From Epiperipatus broadwayi (taxonomy: Eukaryota > Onychophora > Udeonychophora > Euonychophora > Peripatidae): DNA of 64,000 nt. The DNA is taken from NCBI GenBank assembly GCA_028023455.1, contig JAQFVV010000501.1:330795-394794 (forward strand). Direction: 5' to 3'. Made by a program: the position numbers and the translations under genes. The notes under the pieces were generated by a model, which saw only the letters and a list, made by a program, of their open reading frames with translations, ran no database searches and was not told where the DNA came from. Positions within the stretch are counted from its first letter, which is position 1. Every line of letters starts with the position of its first letter. Below are positions 1-10,339 of the stretch, one piece after another.

Positions 1-1770
1 ATAACCTAAGATTACCCTCCCCTAATATAACTTTACAAATCTATACAGCCATTCACGCCCGACTTAAGTTTAACATTTATATAATTAATTTAACGAAAAA
101 CAAAAAAATCATGATAAAACTTAAAGAACAAAAAATAAATAAATGGAAATGATTTTACATAAATAAGAAAAAAAAATAGATCAAATAACACTATTAATAA
201 AGAATTTAGTTTGGTCAGATAGGATTCTATTTGTAACAATTAAATTACTAGGAAAGATTAAAATTTAAAGTTCTTAGTGTTTTCAAATTAATATTGTTTG
301 TTATATTTTATAAAGTTCTTACGGTTTTAGAAATGTTCATCTTTTACAGTTGCTTGCCGTTTGAAATCCAGCGTTAAATTTCCCGATGATCCTGTGGTCC
401 TCTGAATATAAGAAAAGCGATGTTTCATTTTTCCATTTTATAACAACTGAAGGGATTGAACGTGAGTCTTTTTCAATCCCTTCTCCTTCACTTCCACACT
501 AACACATATCTGTCACATCGTAAATAATCAATTTCCAATCACTAATTAATAATTTCCAAATTTTCCTTTTATACGTATTCGAAGGATTGACTTGGCATTA
601 TGTCATCGATGCGATGATCCTTTTCATTGAGGTCCGATTTCCCAATGGATTTATTTCATTTGCTAAAAGTTTCTATTGTTTTCCTATCTGACCGATGTTT
701 TTACATTTAAATGCCCAAGGCTGGTTTACATTTGACTAATTAAATTTATCATTTCCATTTCTGATTAATTAACCTGTTTTCCAAATCAAAGATATATTTT
801 TATCTCTAAATCTTTTTAAGTTTTTGTTTTTAAAATACCTTTTCTATTTTTAATACAGTTTTATTTTAATAATTTTTTTTATCTGTGCGATTTAATATAT
901 ACGAGTTTAAGATGATATTTAATTTCAATTTTTAATTCTTAAAGAAAATTTTTAAATGCGAACTTTTTAATTTACTTTCATGTTTAATAAATAAAAAAAA
1001 ACCAATGTAACGAACGTCTGTGCTCGTTACATATCAGTAAAGTTACTTTAAAAAAAAAAGATCAAAAAAAAAATATTATACTTAGGGTTAGTAATTACGG
1101 TACATGATTGACGAAGACATTTACAAAACATCCTGTTAATAATTTTACAAAAAGACTATATACAAAAAGAAAAAGAAAATGTTGACTATCGCTTACCGAA
1201 GGACCATTTATGTTTACACCCCTCCCCACAAGAGTTCTATTTTATTTTATACATTTTGTTTTTACACACGGCATGACAAGCAAGTTATTTTATAAATTAT
1301 TTATTTAAGAAGGTTGCATTGAAGTAAATATATTTTGAAAGATAATGGATTTATACGTGTATATTTGCAGCACAATTATAAATACCACCAACTTATTTAT
1401 GACTGATTAAAATGCTTAAATAGGATTACACTGAAGTAAATTCCCAACGGTACTCATCGTAAGGTACCACATTTCGATCATAAATTTACGTGGCTGTGCG
1501 CACCTATACACATAAAAGCATAATATATATCAACAAAAAAAAAACATATCAATTGCAACCTTTTGACTTTCTTTTTAACAAAATACAGTTTAAAATTATT
1601 TATATCTTTCCGTTGGTTTTTAATATATGTGCTATTTCTTTCTGGCAGTGCTTTTATCAGATTTAAAGTATACGACTTTATGTAAACAGATAAAAATATT
1701 TCATTTTGACAAAATTTGCTCAGGGTATTTGTGGTTTATTAAAGATCGGCCCGAGTTGGGAAAGCCAGTT
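1..1770. other. AT-rich non-coding stretch
   Basis: No gene or recognisable repeat was found. The stretch is AT-rich with many homopolymer A/T runs. A short open minus-strand segment lies at about 354-510 but has no convincing start, splice sites or recognisable domain. Confidence 0.5.
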
Positions 1771-1990
1771 GTAATGATCCGGAGATTGGTGACTTAACGT
1801 AAACTGCACTACAGAGCGCCATCTAGGCATTTGAACCTAGAAAAATTTATAAAGTAGGCAGATACGTAAAAAAAAAAAATTTTTTTTCTGACTTATGTAT
1901 CTGCCTACTTTATAAATTTTTTTAGGTTCAAATGCCTAGATGGCGCCCTATAGTGCAGTTTACGTTAAGTGCTATTCTCCGGATCGTTAC
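1771..1990. repeat. 220-bp foldback MITE
   Basis: Two arms of about 100 bp are near-perfect reverse complements around an A-run/T-run centre at about 1870-1886. Both ends read GTAAYGATCCGGAGA when viewed outward-in. Arm differences are few (for example TTGGTGAC against ATAGCAC near the ends). There is no coding capacity. It sits exactly where the left part of the following TIR transposon copy is missing, so it may have inserted there or mediated its truncation. Confidence 0.85.
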
Positions 1991-2863
1991 ACTTGAAAAA
2001 GGAGGGATACGGACTGTGATTTTTCAAAAATCGCGTAAAAGCAAAGCACAAATGTAAAATTACTTTAAAATTCGTGCAAAAAAAATAAGGAAATAAAATA
2101 TGACTAATAAAAAATTTCAAATTTGAAAAAAATTGATACAAGACAAAATTTTTTTAACTATAATATTTAATTTTATTCAAAACAATATATTTTTATGCAT
2201 AATTTAGAGTAATTTACATTTTTTATACATGTTTTAATTATTATCACTATTTGCCAATAAACAGGTTCGTTTGCAAACTGGTAAAAAATCAAGATTGTTC
2301 ACAAGAGGAAATACAACTAGCGCCAACGTCACTCTCATGTTGTGTTAATGGTTTTCTGGTGACAACGTAATTAGTAATTAATCTAACAACTAAAAATTAA
2401 ATTCTTATTTTTGTCTTTAATTTTTTAATTTTCAATTTTAATTGTGCCCACTGCTATTACTCACCTTTTAAAAATGACCTTGCAGACACTAAATGATTAA
2501 TAATTGATTACGTTCTTTTTTAAAAAGCAAAAACAGAATGTGATTTAAAATGCAAAATTAACACGCACAATGGTTGAACAAATTTACATTATAATCTTGT
2601 AAAATTTAATGTGTGTATACATAAAATGTGGAAATCATGATTTTAATTTCATTATTGCATAAAATCTTACTAGTATAAAGCACTGAAAATATTGAAATTA
2701 CTAAGATGAAAGTTGAATTCCAATAATGTGCTATTACTTTCAATATACGCGAAATTTATTATTTAAAGTAATAGCGCATTATCGGAGTTCAACTTCCGGA
2801 GAAACGTGAATCGTGTAACTTCAAAATCGTGTTAAATAAATCTGCATAAAAAGAGACCCAGGT
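1991..2863 (+). mobile_element. Non-autonomous TIR DNA transposon, copy 1 (left end lost)
   Basis: Long near-identity to the elements at 51607-52456 (same orientation) and 31767-32876 (inverted). The right terminal inverted repeat (GAGACCCAGGT, to 2863) is present but its last bases differ from the other copies. The left end, CACCTGGGTCTC in the others, is absent and the foldback MITE lies there. A subterminal imperfect hairpin spans about 2711-2803. It has no open frame, so it would depend on a transposase from elsewhere. Confidence 0.85.
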
Positions 2864-3397
2864 ATATTTGAAATTTGCATTCTAAAATGTGGCTCATTAG
2901 TTTTTTGGGTGATGTATTAGTTTCATGCATTGTTATTAGAAAATGCACTCTTACAGAAAATTACATATATTTTTAAGGGTGTTAGTTGATTATATATCCT
3001 TATATTTTGTGAATCAAGCAGTGAATTGGAGTATGTCCATGTAAATTAACTAGAGATATCTTTACCTTTGATGTTACTAGAATATCATCAATTATTAACT
3101 AACAGACCTAAGGCTAACCAAGTTTTTTTCCATAATTTTTTGTCTTGAATTTACATAAAAGGACCAGTATGTCCAAGGTCCCCTTTCACTTTAAATCCAA
3201 GTTATTATGAGGATTTAAATCCAGACAGCTATTTTGAAGCTGAAGACTAAAAGGTATTTTAGGTTACTTGAGAAAACTTGTTTAATCCTAAAACTATCCA
3301 TTAGTAATTGGCAGTTTTACTGCATTAACAATAAAGATATTTCTAATTAATTGATATGGAAATAATCTCATAGTTTTGTGATATTATGTTGGACTAT
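2864..3397. other. No recognised feature
   Basis: AT-rich sequence between two mobile elements. I see no gene or clear repeat in it. Confidence 0.45.
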
Positions 3398-3454
3398 TTC
3401 CATCATTTCTCATTACATATTAAAAGACTAGAAAATTTTAAAATATATTTCATC

Positions 3455-3830
3455 GTTTCCAGATACAAACCACTGTTAAATAATAAAACACAAAGACAAG
3501 ACAGGTTAGTAGATTACACAATATTTTGAGTGGTATTATTTTCCTCTTCTTCAAGTATTGCTGGCCTGATCGATGTAATGCTAACATAGGAGTCAAATTT
3601 ACACTTTTATATTCTTGAATATTGAGATACAAACCACTGTTAAACAATAAAACATGAAGACAAGACAGGTTAGTAGATTACACAATATTTTGAGTGGCAT
3701 TATTCTCCTCTCTTCTTCAAGTATTGCTGGCCTGATCGATGATAATGTCAACATAGGAGTCAAACTTTCACTTTTATATTCTTGAATATCGAATTTTAAG
3801 GCAATCAACTGAATTATTCTGTCAAGCCAG
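3455..3830 (-). repeat. tRNA-headed SINE-like repeat, two direct copies
   Basis: Copies at about 3455-3620 and 3627-3830 are nearly identical. On the minus strand the second begins with a tRNA-like A box (ATAATTCAGTTGATTG, within 3801-3820) and a B-box-like GTTTGACTCC (3755-3765). Each then has a TTGAAGAA plus hairpin plus AAAA core (3688-3720 and 3524-3554). The layout resembles a Pol III-transcribed SINE with a small structured RNA core. The tRNA origin is inferred from the boxes only. Confidence 0.55.
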
Positions 3831-3835
3831 CAACA

Positions 3836-3869
3836 CTTGAAAAAGAGTGGAGAAAAATACCACTCAAAC
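3836..3869 (+). ncRNA. Hammerhead-like hairpin core (degenerate)
   Basis: CTTGAAAAA is followed by GAGTGG, a 9-nt loop, the perfectly complementary CCACTC, then AAAC. The 6-bp helix lies between sequences resembling the two conserved hammerhead core strands, CUGANGA and GAAAC. Both core strands deviate here, so it is probably a decayed copy. The minus-strand copies at 3524-3554 and 3688-3720 share the layout. Confidence 0.35.
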
Positions 3870-3978
3870 GTTGTGTAAACTGTGTTGCCTTTGTGGGTTT
3901 TGTTTCTAACAGTTGTTTGTATTTGAAAAAATTGTAATAAAGTTTACTGGGAGGTCTACAAACAATTAAATCAAAACA

Positions 3979-4230
3979 TAGCAGCCTCGCCCAGTATTCT
4001 ACAAATCACAAATTAAAAAAATCATCACCAAATTCTGACACTGGAATCTTGAGCCCAAGTTCCTTGATTTTATTATCAAAATAAACATAGAAGCGTTCCC
4101 TACTAAACACTTTCTTGCTTATAGAAGAAGATACTCTAACATAGACCCCAACTGTCAGCTTTGCCTTAAAGGTGAAGAGACCACAATTCATGCCTTATTT
4201 CAATGTGAAAGTCTGCAAATTCTCAGAAAC
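3979..4230 (+). pseudogene. Non-LTR retrotransposon C-terminal fragment (zinc knuckle)
   Basis: One frame reads through LAYRRRYSNIDPNCQLC and then CLKGEETTIHALFQC. This gives a C-x2-C-x7-H-x4-C arrangement typical of the zinc-binding segment after the reverse transcriptase domain of many non-LTR retrotransposons. An in-frame stop lies upstream at about 4036, another follows near 4288, and the frame then shifts. A further open piece (about 4397-4503) ends in a plausible C-terminus, ATWSLFILPTGC, and an AATAAA-like signal and A-run lie near 4602-4630. The RT domain is absent. It is a dead 5'-truncated copy, and its clade cannot be assigned from this piece. Confidence 0.6.
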
Positions 4231-4675
4231 TTTATCACATCCATTTTTGAAGCCAATGGTCACCGGATATATACCTATGTGGAAGTATAGGGAGAGGCTT
4301 ATTTCCCTCAATAAGGATTACAACATTCCTTTTGTATAATATTTGATTGATGAGATATAAACTGACATTTGATCAATCAATAGAAAACCCTACTAATTTC
4401 TAAATATTATCAGGAGACTGAAACAGAGAGACGAAGCCCTGGCTCCTCCTGACATTCATGCGGCAACATGGAGCCTTTTCATATTACCCACTGGCTGCTA
4501 ACCTTGGATAGAGAATGCTCTCCAAACTGTTACTACATCTTGCCAATATGATCAAACCTTATGTTAATCACTATTATGTTTCACTGTTGTAACCACAAGC
4601 CTTAATAAAGTTCTTTGTTTTTAAAAAACAAGTTAATTTTCTAGACATTCAACATTTAACGATAGGTGATGTAAA

Positions 4676-5197
4676 TAGTTGAACATATGATCACAAATTC
4701 CAGTTTGCTTTGTTTACACTATAGTAATTCTATAAAAATATTTAATTTAACATATATATATACCCACACACTGCATATTGTTAATCTGGAAAATTCATTG
4801 CAAATAGACAGCAACTCAGCATACCGTATATTCAATCATGGCTGCGATGTCTACAAAATACTAGAAAGCATCGCAAGTATAATTTAAAGAAATGTATAGT
4901 GAGTTTGTGTTTGTTAGTAATAGATTATACTTCCTAGTCATATGCAGTAAATATGTTTGTTATATTTTGAAGTATTTGTATAAGTTTATTAAAATCATTA
5001 ATAATTAATGTCACCATATTGATTTAATTCATGTTATCTACTATTCTTGGCTTGTTTAATATTTCGTTCTTATTATTACAGTGTATTACAGTTTATTTAA
5101 AAATCTTAAACTGATAAATAGAAAAAATATATATCTTTCCTTTTTATTTGCAATTGTTTTCTGTAGTACTGATGAGCGTGGTACATTTTTTTTCCCC
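4676..5197. other. No recognised feature
   Basis: AT-rich. A 66-codon open frame (4687-4887) has biased composition and no recognisable domain, so it is not called. Confidence 0.4.
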
Positions 5198-5291
5198 CAT
5201 GTGTCATAGCATCATCCGGGAAGCGAACCCGCTAACCCGGGACAACCGCTTGTAAAGCAGCTGTCGCTGATCTCTCGACCACCAATGCTTG
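5198..5291 (-). repeat. tRNA-derived SINE, copy 1
   Basis: Reverse complement of the same short SINE seen at 18067 and 59803. On the minus strand it carries an A-box-like GTGGTCGAGAG, a B-box-like GGGTTCGCTTCCC, and the family's ATGACACATG 3' end. The unit is essentially a tRNA-like sequence (Ser/Leu-like head) without a long body. Confidence 0.8.
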
Positions 5292-6570
5292 ACAATATAT
5301 TATTTAAATGTATATTGAGTTGCTGTTTATATAAAGATTTATATATAAACATCTATGTAAACTATATATAAAAAATATTTGAAATATTATATAAAAGCTT
5401 AATAGGATATTTTGTTAGCACTTAGGTTAAAGTTTTAAAAGAATAGTCTTTTTGAATGCGTGAATAATAGATCCGGAGGGGCTAATTATTGCATTTATGG
5501 TAGTGTTTAACTTTTAAACATATGAATTAGTAAATAGTAAGTATTAAAGTAGTAAACGTAATATTCTAGTTATGGTCGATTTCTTACAATCTAACACTAA
5601 ATGTCATTTTAAATTAAACATGTTAATATCTTTTCGGTTAAAAAAAAAAAAAATTAATGAGTAATATGGTCAATTTTGTGTTAAACTAAAGATCAGTGCA
5701 CGAGGGAAATGAATTTACTGTAAATGAAAAAAAAATATATTACTATTAAAATGCTAATTAAGAAAAATATATTCTTCTGCCTCGGATGAGATCAAATAGA
5801 AATTATTTCCGAAGATAGGAATACGCTGAGTCTTAATTAAGTTAAATGAATAATGAAAGCAGACGTTCTATGAATGAATGGTTTTTGTTGGAAATAAAAC
5901 GTGAAACATAATTATTATCTAGAATTCATTCATGTTTTTTATTAAAGGTTTTTTTTTTAATACTAGCTTGAAGACTACCCACAGTGTGTACCATATTTTC
6001 TCAAGCTTTAACGTTTGAATGAGATATTCTTGGTTAATATTACAGGCAGTCAGTTAAGCGTGACGGTATATCTAATGTAATTCTTCTATATTTGGCTCCA
6101 ATAATAACATATAATGATCCTTTACATTGAAAATATGGTTAGGATTGCATTGTTAAATATAAATGATTACAATCCTGTATTAGAATGCTTATTGAATTTA
6201 CTTACTCTAAGTAAATTCTAGATTGTATTTCCATTTTAAAATGCTGAAGATTTTCAAGCAAATTTACATTCTTCCTCAGGGGTAATCCAACAGTCGATCT
6301 GGTATAAGCACAAAGCTGTACAGCAGCAGCAACTAGAAATGCTTTGTAAAATGCAGCAATAGAATTAATTACAGCTTGTTTATTGTTTTATATAAAAGAG
6401 GTAATCTTATAAAATGTTTTATTACAACTACAAAATTTTTGTTTTTATTTCTTTAATACCAACATAATTTTATAAAGTATTGACCATCATGTAATTACTC
6501 TTTGGTTATTCTTGATCTTTTCTAATTTTACTTTGTTTCATTGGAAAACATTAATCATGTTTTATTTGAA
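5292..6570. other. AT-rich, no recognised feature
   Basis: No gene, RNA or clear repeat. It contains short A-runs near 5641-5653 and nothing else I can support. Confidence 0.4.
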
Positions 6571-7025
6571 CAGGCAAAACTCTCTATACATATTGCCACT
6601 CAGTGCAAGCTCGAGTAACCAATGGATGCCAGAAGGCTTGTGCATAAAATCCCCATTTAGTGCCTACTCATCCAATATCTCCAGACTAGTTTCTGGCTTG
6701 TGGCCTTCGTCAGTGAGGAGCGTTGGATCTGAGAGCACTGCACCTAGATCTTAGGATCTAATGCAACCCTCCAGCAGCCACCTTTTATCTCTAGTGAACT
6801 ACAAAACTATGTGTCTCAAATTGAAAACACTATAATATTTTCAATCCAAGCTCATAAGCTTATATGGTCATTCATATAGGTCTGTACTCAGTTCATACCT
6901 ATATATTTTGGTATATTTGGTTCTTTAATAACCATAGACATCCCTATCCTATTAGGCAGGATTGGCTTTAAGCCAATAAACACATGATTACCATTTCTTA
7001 TGCTTGCTTATAACTGTTATTAAAA
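6571..7025 (+). repeat. Repeat family A, unit 1
   Basis: A unit of about 455 bp starting CAGGCAAAACTCTCTATAC and ending in TTATTAAAA, directly followed by a second head-to-tail unit. Family copies recur at 7026, 7262 (inverted), 19395, 60884 and 61800. At 6690-6713 the minus strand carries CTGACGA, a GGC/GCC hairpin and GAAAC, a hammerhead-like core. An 80-codon open frame through it (6512-6754) also appears in other copies, but only because they share repeat sequence. It is not a gene. Confidence 0.8.
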
Positions 7026-7261
7026 CAGGCAAAATTCTCTATACGTATTGCCACTCAGTGCAAGCCTGAGTAATCAATGAATGCCAGAAGGCTTGTGCAT
7101 AAAATCACCATCTACTGCCTACTCATTCAATATCCCCAGACTAGTTTCTGGCTTGTGGCTTCTATCAGTGATGAGCCTTGGATCTGAGAGCACTGCACCT
7201 AGATCTTAGGATCTAATACAACCCTCCAGCAGCCACCTTTTATCTCTACTTAAAGACACCA
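7026..7261 (+). repeat. Repeat family A, unit 2 (partial)
   Basis: Second head-to-tail unit beginning CAGGCAAAATTCTCTATAC, truncated after TTTTATCTCTACTT where an inverted copy takes over. It is diverged from unit 1 by scattered substitutions, including within the hairpin core. Confidence 0.8.
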
Positions 7262-7632
7262 AAATGTATAGGTACTGAACTGAATTCAGAGCTTGGATTG
7301 AAAATATTATAGTGTTTCCAATTTGAGATTCATAGTTTTGTAGTTAAGTAGAGATAAAAGGTGGCTGCTGGAGAGTTGCATTAGATTCTAAGAGGAAGGT
7401 GCAGTGCTCTCAGATGCAAGTCTCCTCACTGATGTAGGCAACAAGCCAGAAACTAGTCTGGAGATATTGGATGAGTAGGCAGTAGATGGGGATTTTATGC
7501 AGAAGCCTTCTGGCATCCATTGATTACTCTGGCTTGCACTGAGTGGCAATACATATAGAGAGTTTTTTCCTGTTTTAATAACAGTTATAAGCAAGCATAA
7601 GAAATGGTGATCATGTGATGTTTATTGGCTTA
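7262..7632 (-). repeat. Repeat family A, inverted unit
   Basis: Reverse complement of units 1 and 2, so 7026-7632 forms a large foldback. The core on the plus strand at about 7427-7455 reads CTGATGT...GAAAC, slightly degraded. The end shares TTATTGGCTTA with the copy at 61800. Confidence 0.8.
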
Positions 7633-7916
7633 TATTTTATTTGTTATTAAACCAATAACATATCACACAATACCAGCTTATATAATGCAATTCAATAGCA
7701 AATTATTTTTGTTCTCACCACAGTTATGCCACCTAGTGTACATTTTATTAGCCAGTGCATTTCAGATGGTAGCGCTTAATAAATCTCTTTCCAGCTAGAA
7801 ACAAATCTGGGGATATTGGATTGGACAGTGCTGGATAGGGATTTATTAGGCACTATCATTTGGTATCTATTGATTATTAAAGATTGCACTAAATGGCATA
7901 GCTGTTGTGAGAGAAA
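7633..7916 (-). repeat. Degenerate family A remnant
   Basis: The part from about 7790 is recognisable (CTAGAAACAAATCTGGGGAT, then a TGGTATCTATTGATTATT segment) as a decayed inverted family A piece running up to the microsatellite. The part before about 7780 is not clearly assignable. Confidence 0.45.
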
Positions 7917-8139
<223 letters not shown>

Positions 8140-8823
8140 TTTTCTTTATTTTTATTGTTGAATTTTTATTTCTCTAAATTTTTCTGTCAATAATTGTGTT
8201 GCTTCTATTTTTAATGTAGTATTATTTTCCTATTTATATAAAACATCATAAAAATTAATATAATAACAGAAATATTTCAATGTTTTTAACGCCATAAAAA
8301 TGTAAATGCCAGAATAAAAAGAATATTGTATTATGTATATATAAAAATGCCTTTTTGAATGAAGTTATCTATAAAAATGTACAAAATAAAGAAATGTGTC
8401 TTTGATTTAAAATTCAAAACAAAGACGAAATTTGACTTCGACTTGTATACCTATCTATAAAAGAAATGGAAGTATATTCAAGATTCTGTATATATAAGAA
8501 TACTATATAATATAATTGAGTTTTGGATTTATAAATATTTATTTACAATATCATTCATTCTGCCTTATCAGGCAACTGAGAAGAAAGACCATGGTGTTTC
8601 TTGATCTTAAACTCAGAGGTAAAAAGCCAATAAACTCATCACGCTGGCTAATGCATGTTGGTGAGCAGCCCATTCATGTTCATATACTATATGAATAATC
8701 ACATAGTAATAACAGCTACAATGACAAGAACGTATGGAGTGTACATTAGGAATTTGCCCTGCTCAGTTCATTTAAGGCCTCCAAGAGGAATCAAAGGGTC
8801 TCCTTTCAGTTAATAGCAAACTC
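8140..8823. other. No recognised feature
   Basis: AT-rich sequence between the microsatellite and an RTE fragment. A 60-codon open frame at 8516-8698 has no recognisable domain. Confidence 0.4.
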
Positions 8824-8909
8824 CTGGGAATGTCAACATTGAGAAAGGTGTAAGACAAGATGACTTCTGGGAAAGTCAACATTGAGAAAGGTGTAACACA
8901 AGGTGAGTC
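8824..8909. repeat. 43-bp tandem duplication at RTE start
   Basis: The segment containing TCAACATTGAGAAAGGTGTAA occurs twice, 43 bp apart, with a few differences. As 43 is not divisible by three, it breaks the RT frame. Confidence 0.85.
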
Positions 8910-9791
8910 CATATCTCCAAAACTTTTTACAGCAGCTTTGCAAGAAATATTTTGTGGATTAAAATGGGAAACTAAAGGAGTGAAAGTAAATGGAGATTAT
9001 TTAAGTCATTTAGATTTTGCAGATGATATAGTTGTTTTTGCAAATAATGCTTCAGAGCTGCAGGAAATGTTGCAGGAGTTATCAGATGAAAGTAGGACTA
9101 AAGATAAATGTTAAAAAGACTAAAGTAATGTTTAATCGATTTGCTCAAAATATGAAAATAAAGATTGATTATGATGAATTAGAATAAGTTAAAAGTTACA
9201 AATACCTTGGTCAGATTATTAATACAGATGGAAACACAATGGATGAAATTAATCATAGAATTAAACTTGGTTGGAGTGCTTTTGGTAGAAATAACTTGAT
9301 ACTAAAAGGAAATATGCCTATGTGTTTGAAAAGAAAGGTTTTTAACAAATGTGTTTTACCAGTTCTTACTTATGGATCTGAGACTTGGACACTTAATAGA
9401 AAGAAGAGCAATACAGAGACTCCAGACCACTCAAAGAAGTATGGAGAGATGCATGTTGGGAGTAACAAGAAGAGATCGAAAATGCAATGTATGGGTAAGG
9501 GAACAAACAGGTGTTACTGACCTCATTGAAAAAATTAAAAGATTGGAGTTGGGCTGGACATATTGCTAGAAGAGATGATAATAGATGGACAATTGAAATC
9601 TTAAACTGGATTCCAAGAGATTGTAAAAGACCCAGAAAGAGACCACTTGTGAGATGGATGGATGAAATAAGAAAGTATGCAGGGGTGATGTGGAGAAGAG
9701 AAGCTAAAGATCAGAGAAGATGAATTAAACGTGGAGAGACCTTCATTCTGCAGTGGATTGATAATGGTTGATGATGATGATGATGGTGATT
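8824..9791 (+). pseudogene. RTE-type non-LTR retrotransposon fragment 1 (3' half of RT)
   Basis: The frame from 8860 reads KGVTQGESISPKLF and then LSHLDFADDIVVFANNASEL, the RTE-clade reverse transcriptase palm with its catalytic FADD (9016-9027). After a frameshift near 9090 it continues as KTKVMFN, the YLGQIINTDG segment (stop at about 9184), IKLGWSAFGRNN, CVLPVLTYGSETW, and after another shift near 9405 WAGHIARRDDNRW and VRWMDEI. The 3' end terminates in a GATGAT microsatellite, usual for RTE. The endonuclease and N-terminal RT are missing. It is an old, inactive, 5'-truncated copy, and a 43-bp tandem duplication at its start also shifts frame. Confidence 0.9.
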
Positions 9792-9973
9792 TACAATAAA
9801 ATTCTAAGTCATAATTGATTTTTTTTCTTTCTTTTCAATTTCGAATGGCTTTTTTTTTTCTTAATAAGCTTTACTTAAATAAAAGTCAAAACAAAAATCT
9901 TTATAAATAATAAAGTTAACATTACTTTTGTCATCACATCACATCATCATATAATTCGTTACTCAGGAAATCA

Positions 9974-10103
9974 TGTGATTTTGAACATGCAGATATTAGC
10001 ACATTAGATGCTCTCTTTTGACCAAACTTAGATTTTTTTGTGATTTTGAACATGCAGATATTAGCACATTAGATGCTCTCTTTTGACCAAACTTAGATTT
10101 TTT
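9974..10103. repeat. 65-bp tandem duplication
   Basis: Two nearly identical head-to-tail copies starting TGTGATTTTGAACATGC and containing GATGCTCTCTTTTGACC. The high identity implies a recent duplication. Confidence 0.9.
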
Positions 10104-10312
10104 ACTTTCTTCACTGCACTGTTATTGTTCTTTGTTAGTTTTTTTCCAGTTATAAATTAATTACTAGTAATAAATGAAATACTGAGTATACTTAAAAACT
10201 TTGAGTATAATGATTATTCAACTATTTTATTTATATTTGAACTAATAACTCATTTTTACACTTTCTTCAGTACAAACATATTATTTCTATATGTAATTTA
10301 ATTTTTTAACAT

Positions 10313-10339
10313 TTTCGACTACCCAGCAGTCTTCATCAG
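10313..10339 (-). ncRNA. Hammerhead-like core, 27 nt
   Basis: The minus strand reads CTGATGA, A, GACT, 7-nt loop, AGTC, GAAA. The two flanks match the invariant hammerhead core strands (CUGANGA and GAAA) and the middle can form stem II. The same 27-nt layout occurs at 28655, 38757 and 45042. There is an extra A between the core and the helix compared with the textbook ribozyme, and stems I and III were not found. Confidence 0.5.

Larger units (their letters stand above)
3398..4675. mobile_element. Composite repeat element with inverted ends
   Basis: The left edge (about 3398-3445) is roughly the reverse complement of the right edge (about 4638-4675). The same end sequence bounds the element at 22866-23615, for example TCTAGACATTCAACATT here against TCTATACATTCAACATT there. 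Inside are two direct copies of a tRNA-headed repeat, one inverted partial copy (3815-3950) and a non-LTR retrotransposon C-terminal fragment. The boundaries are approximate, and nested insertions are likely. Confidence 0.55.

Noticed and set aside
354-510. Open minus-strand segment with GC-richer codons (reads ...VVIKWKNETSLFLYS... to a stop)
   Set aside because: Only about 50 codons, no clear acceptor site, no recognisable domain; chance is likely.
6512-6754. Similar open frames in several family A copies (also 7388-7594 and 62131-62325)
   Set aside because: The similarity is explained by repeat identity. The frames end at different points, show no known domain, and overlap the RNA-like core.
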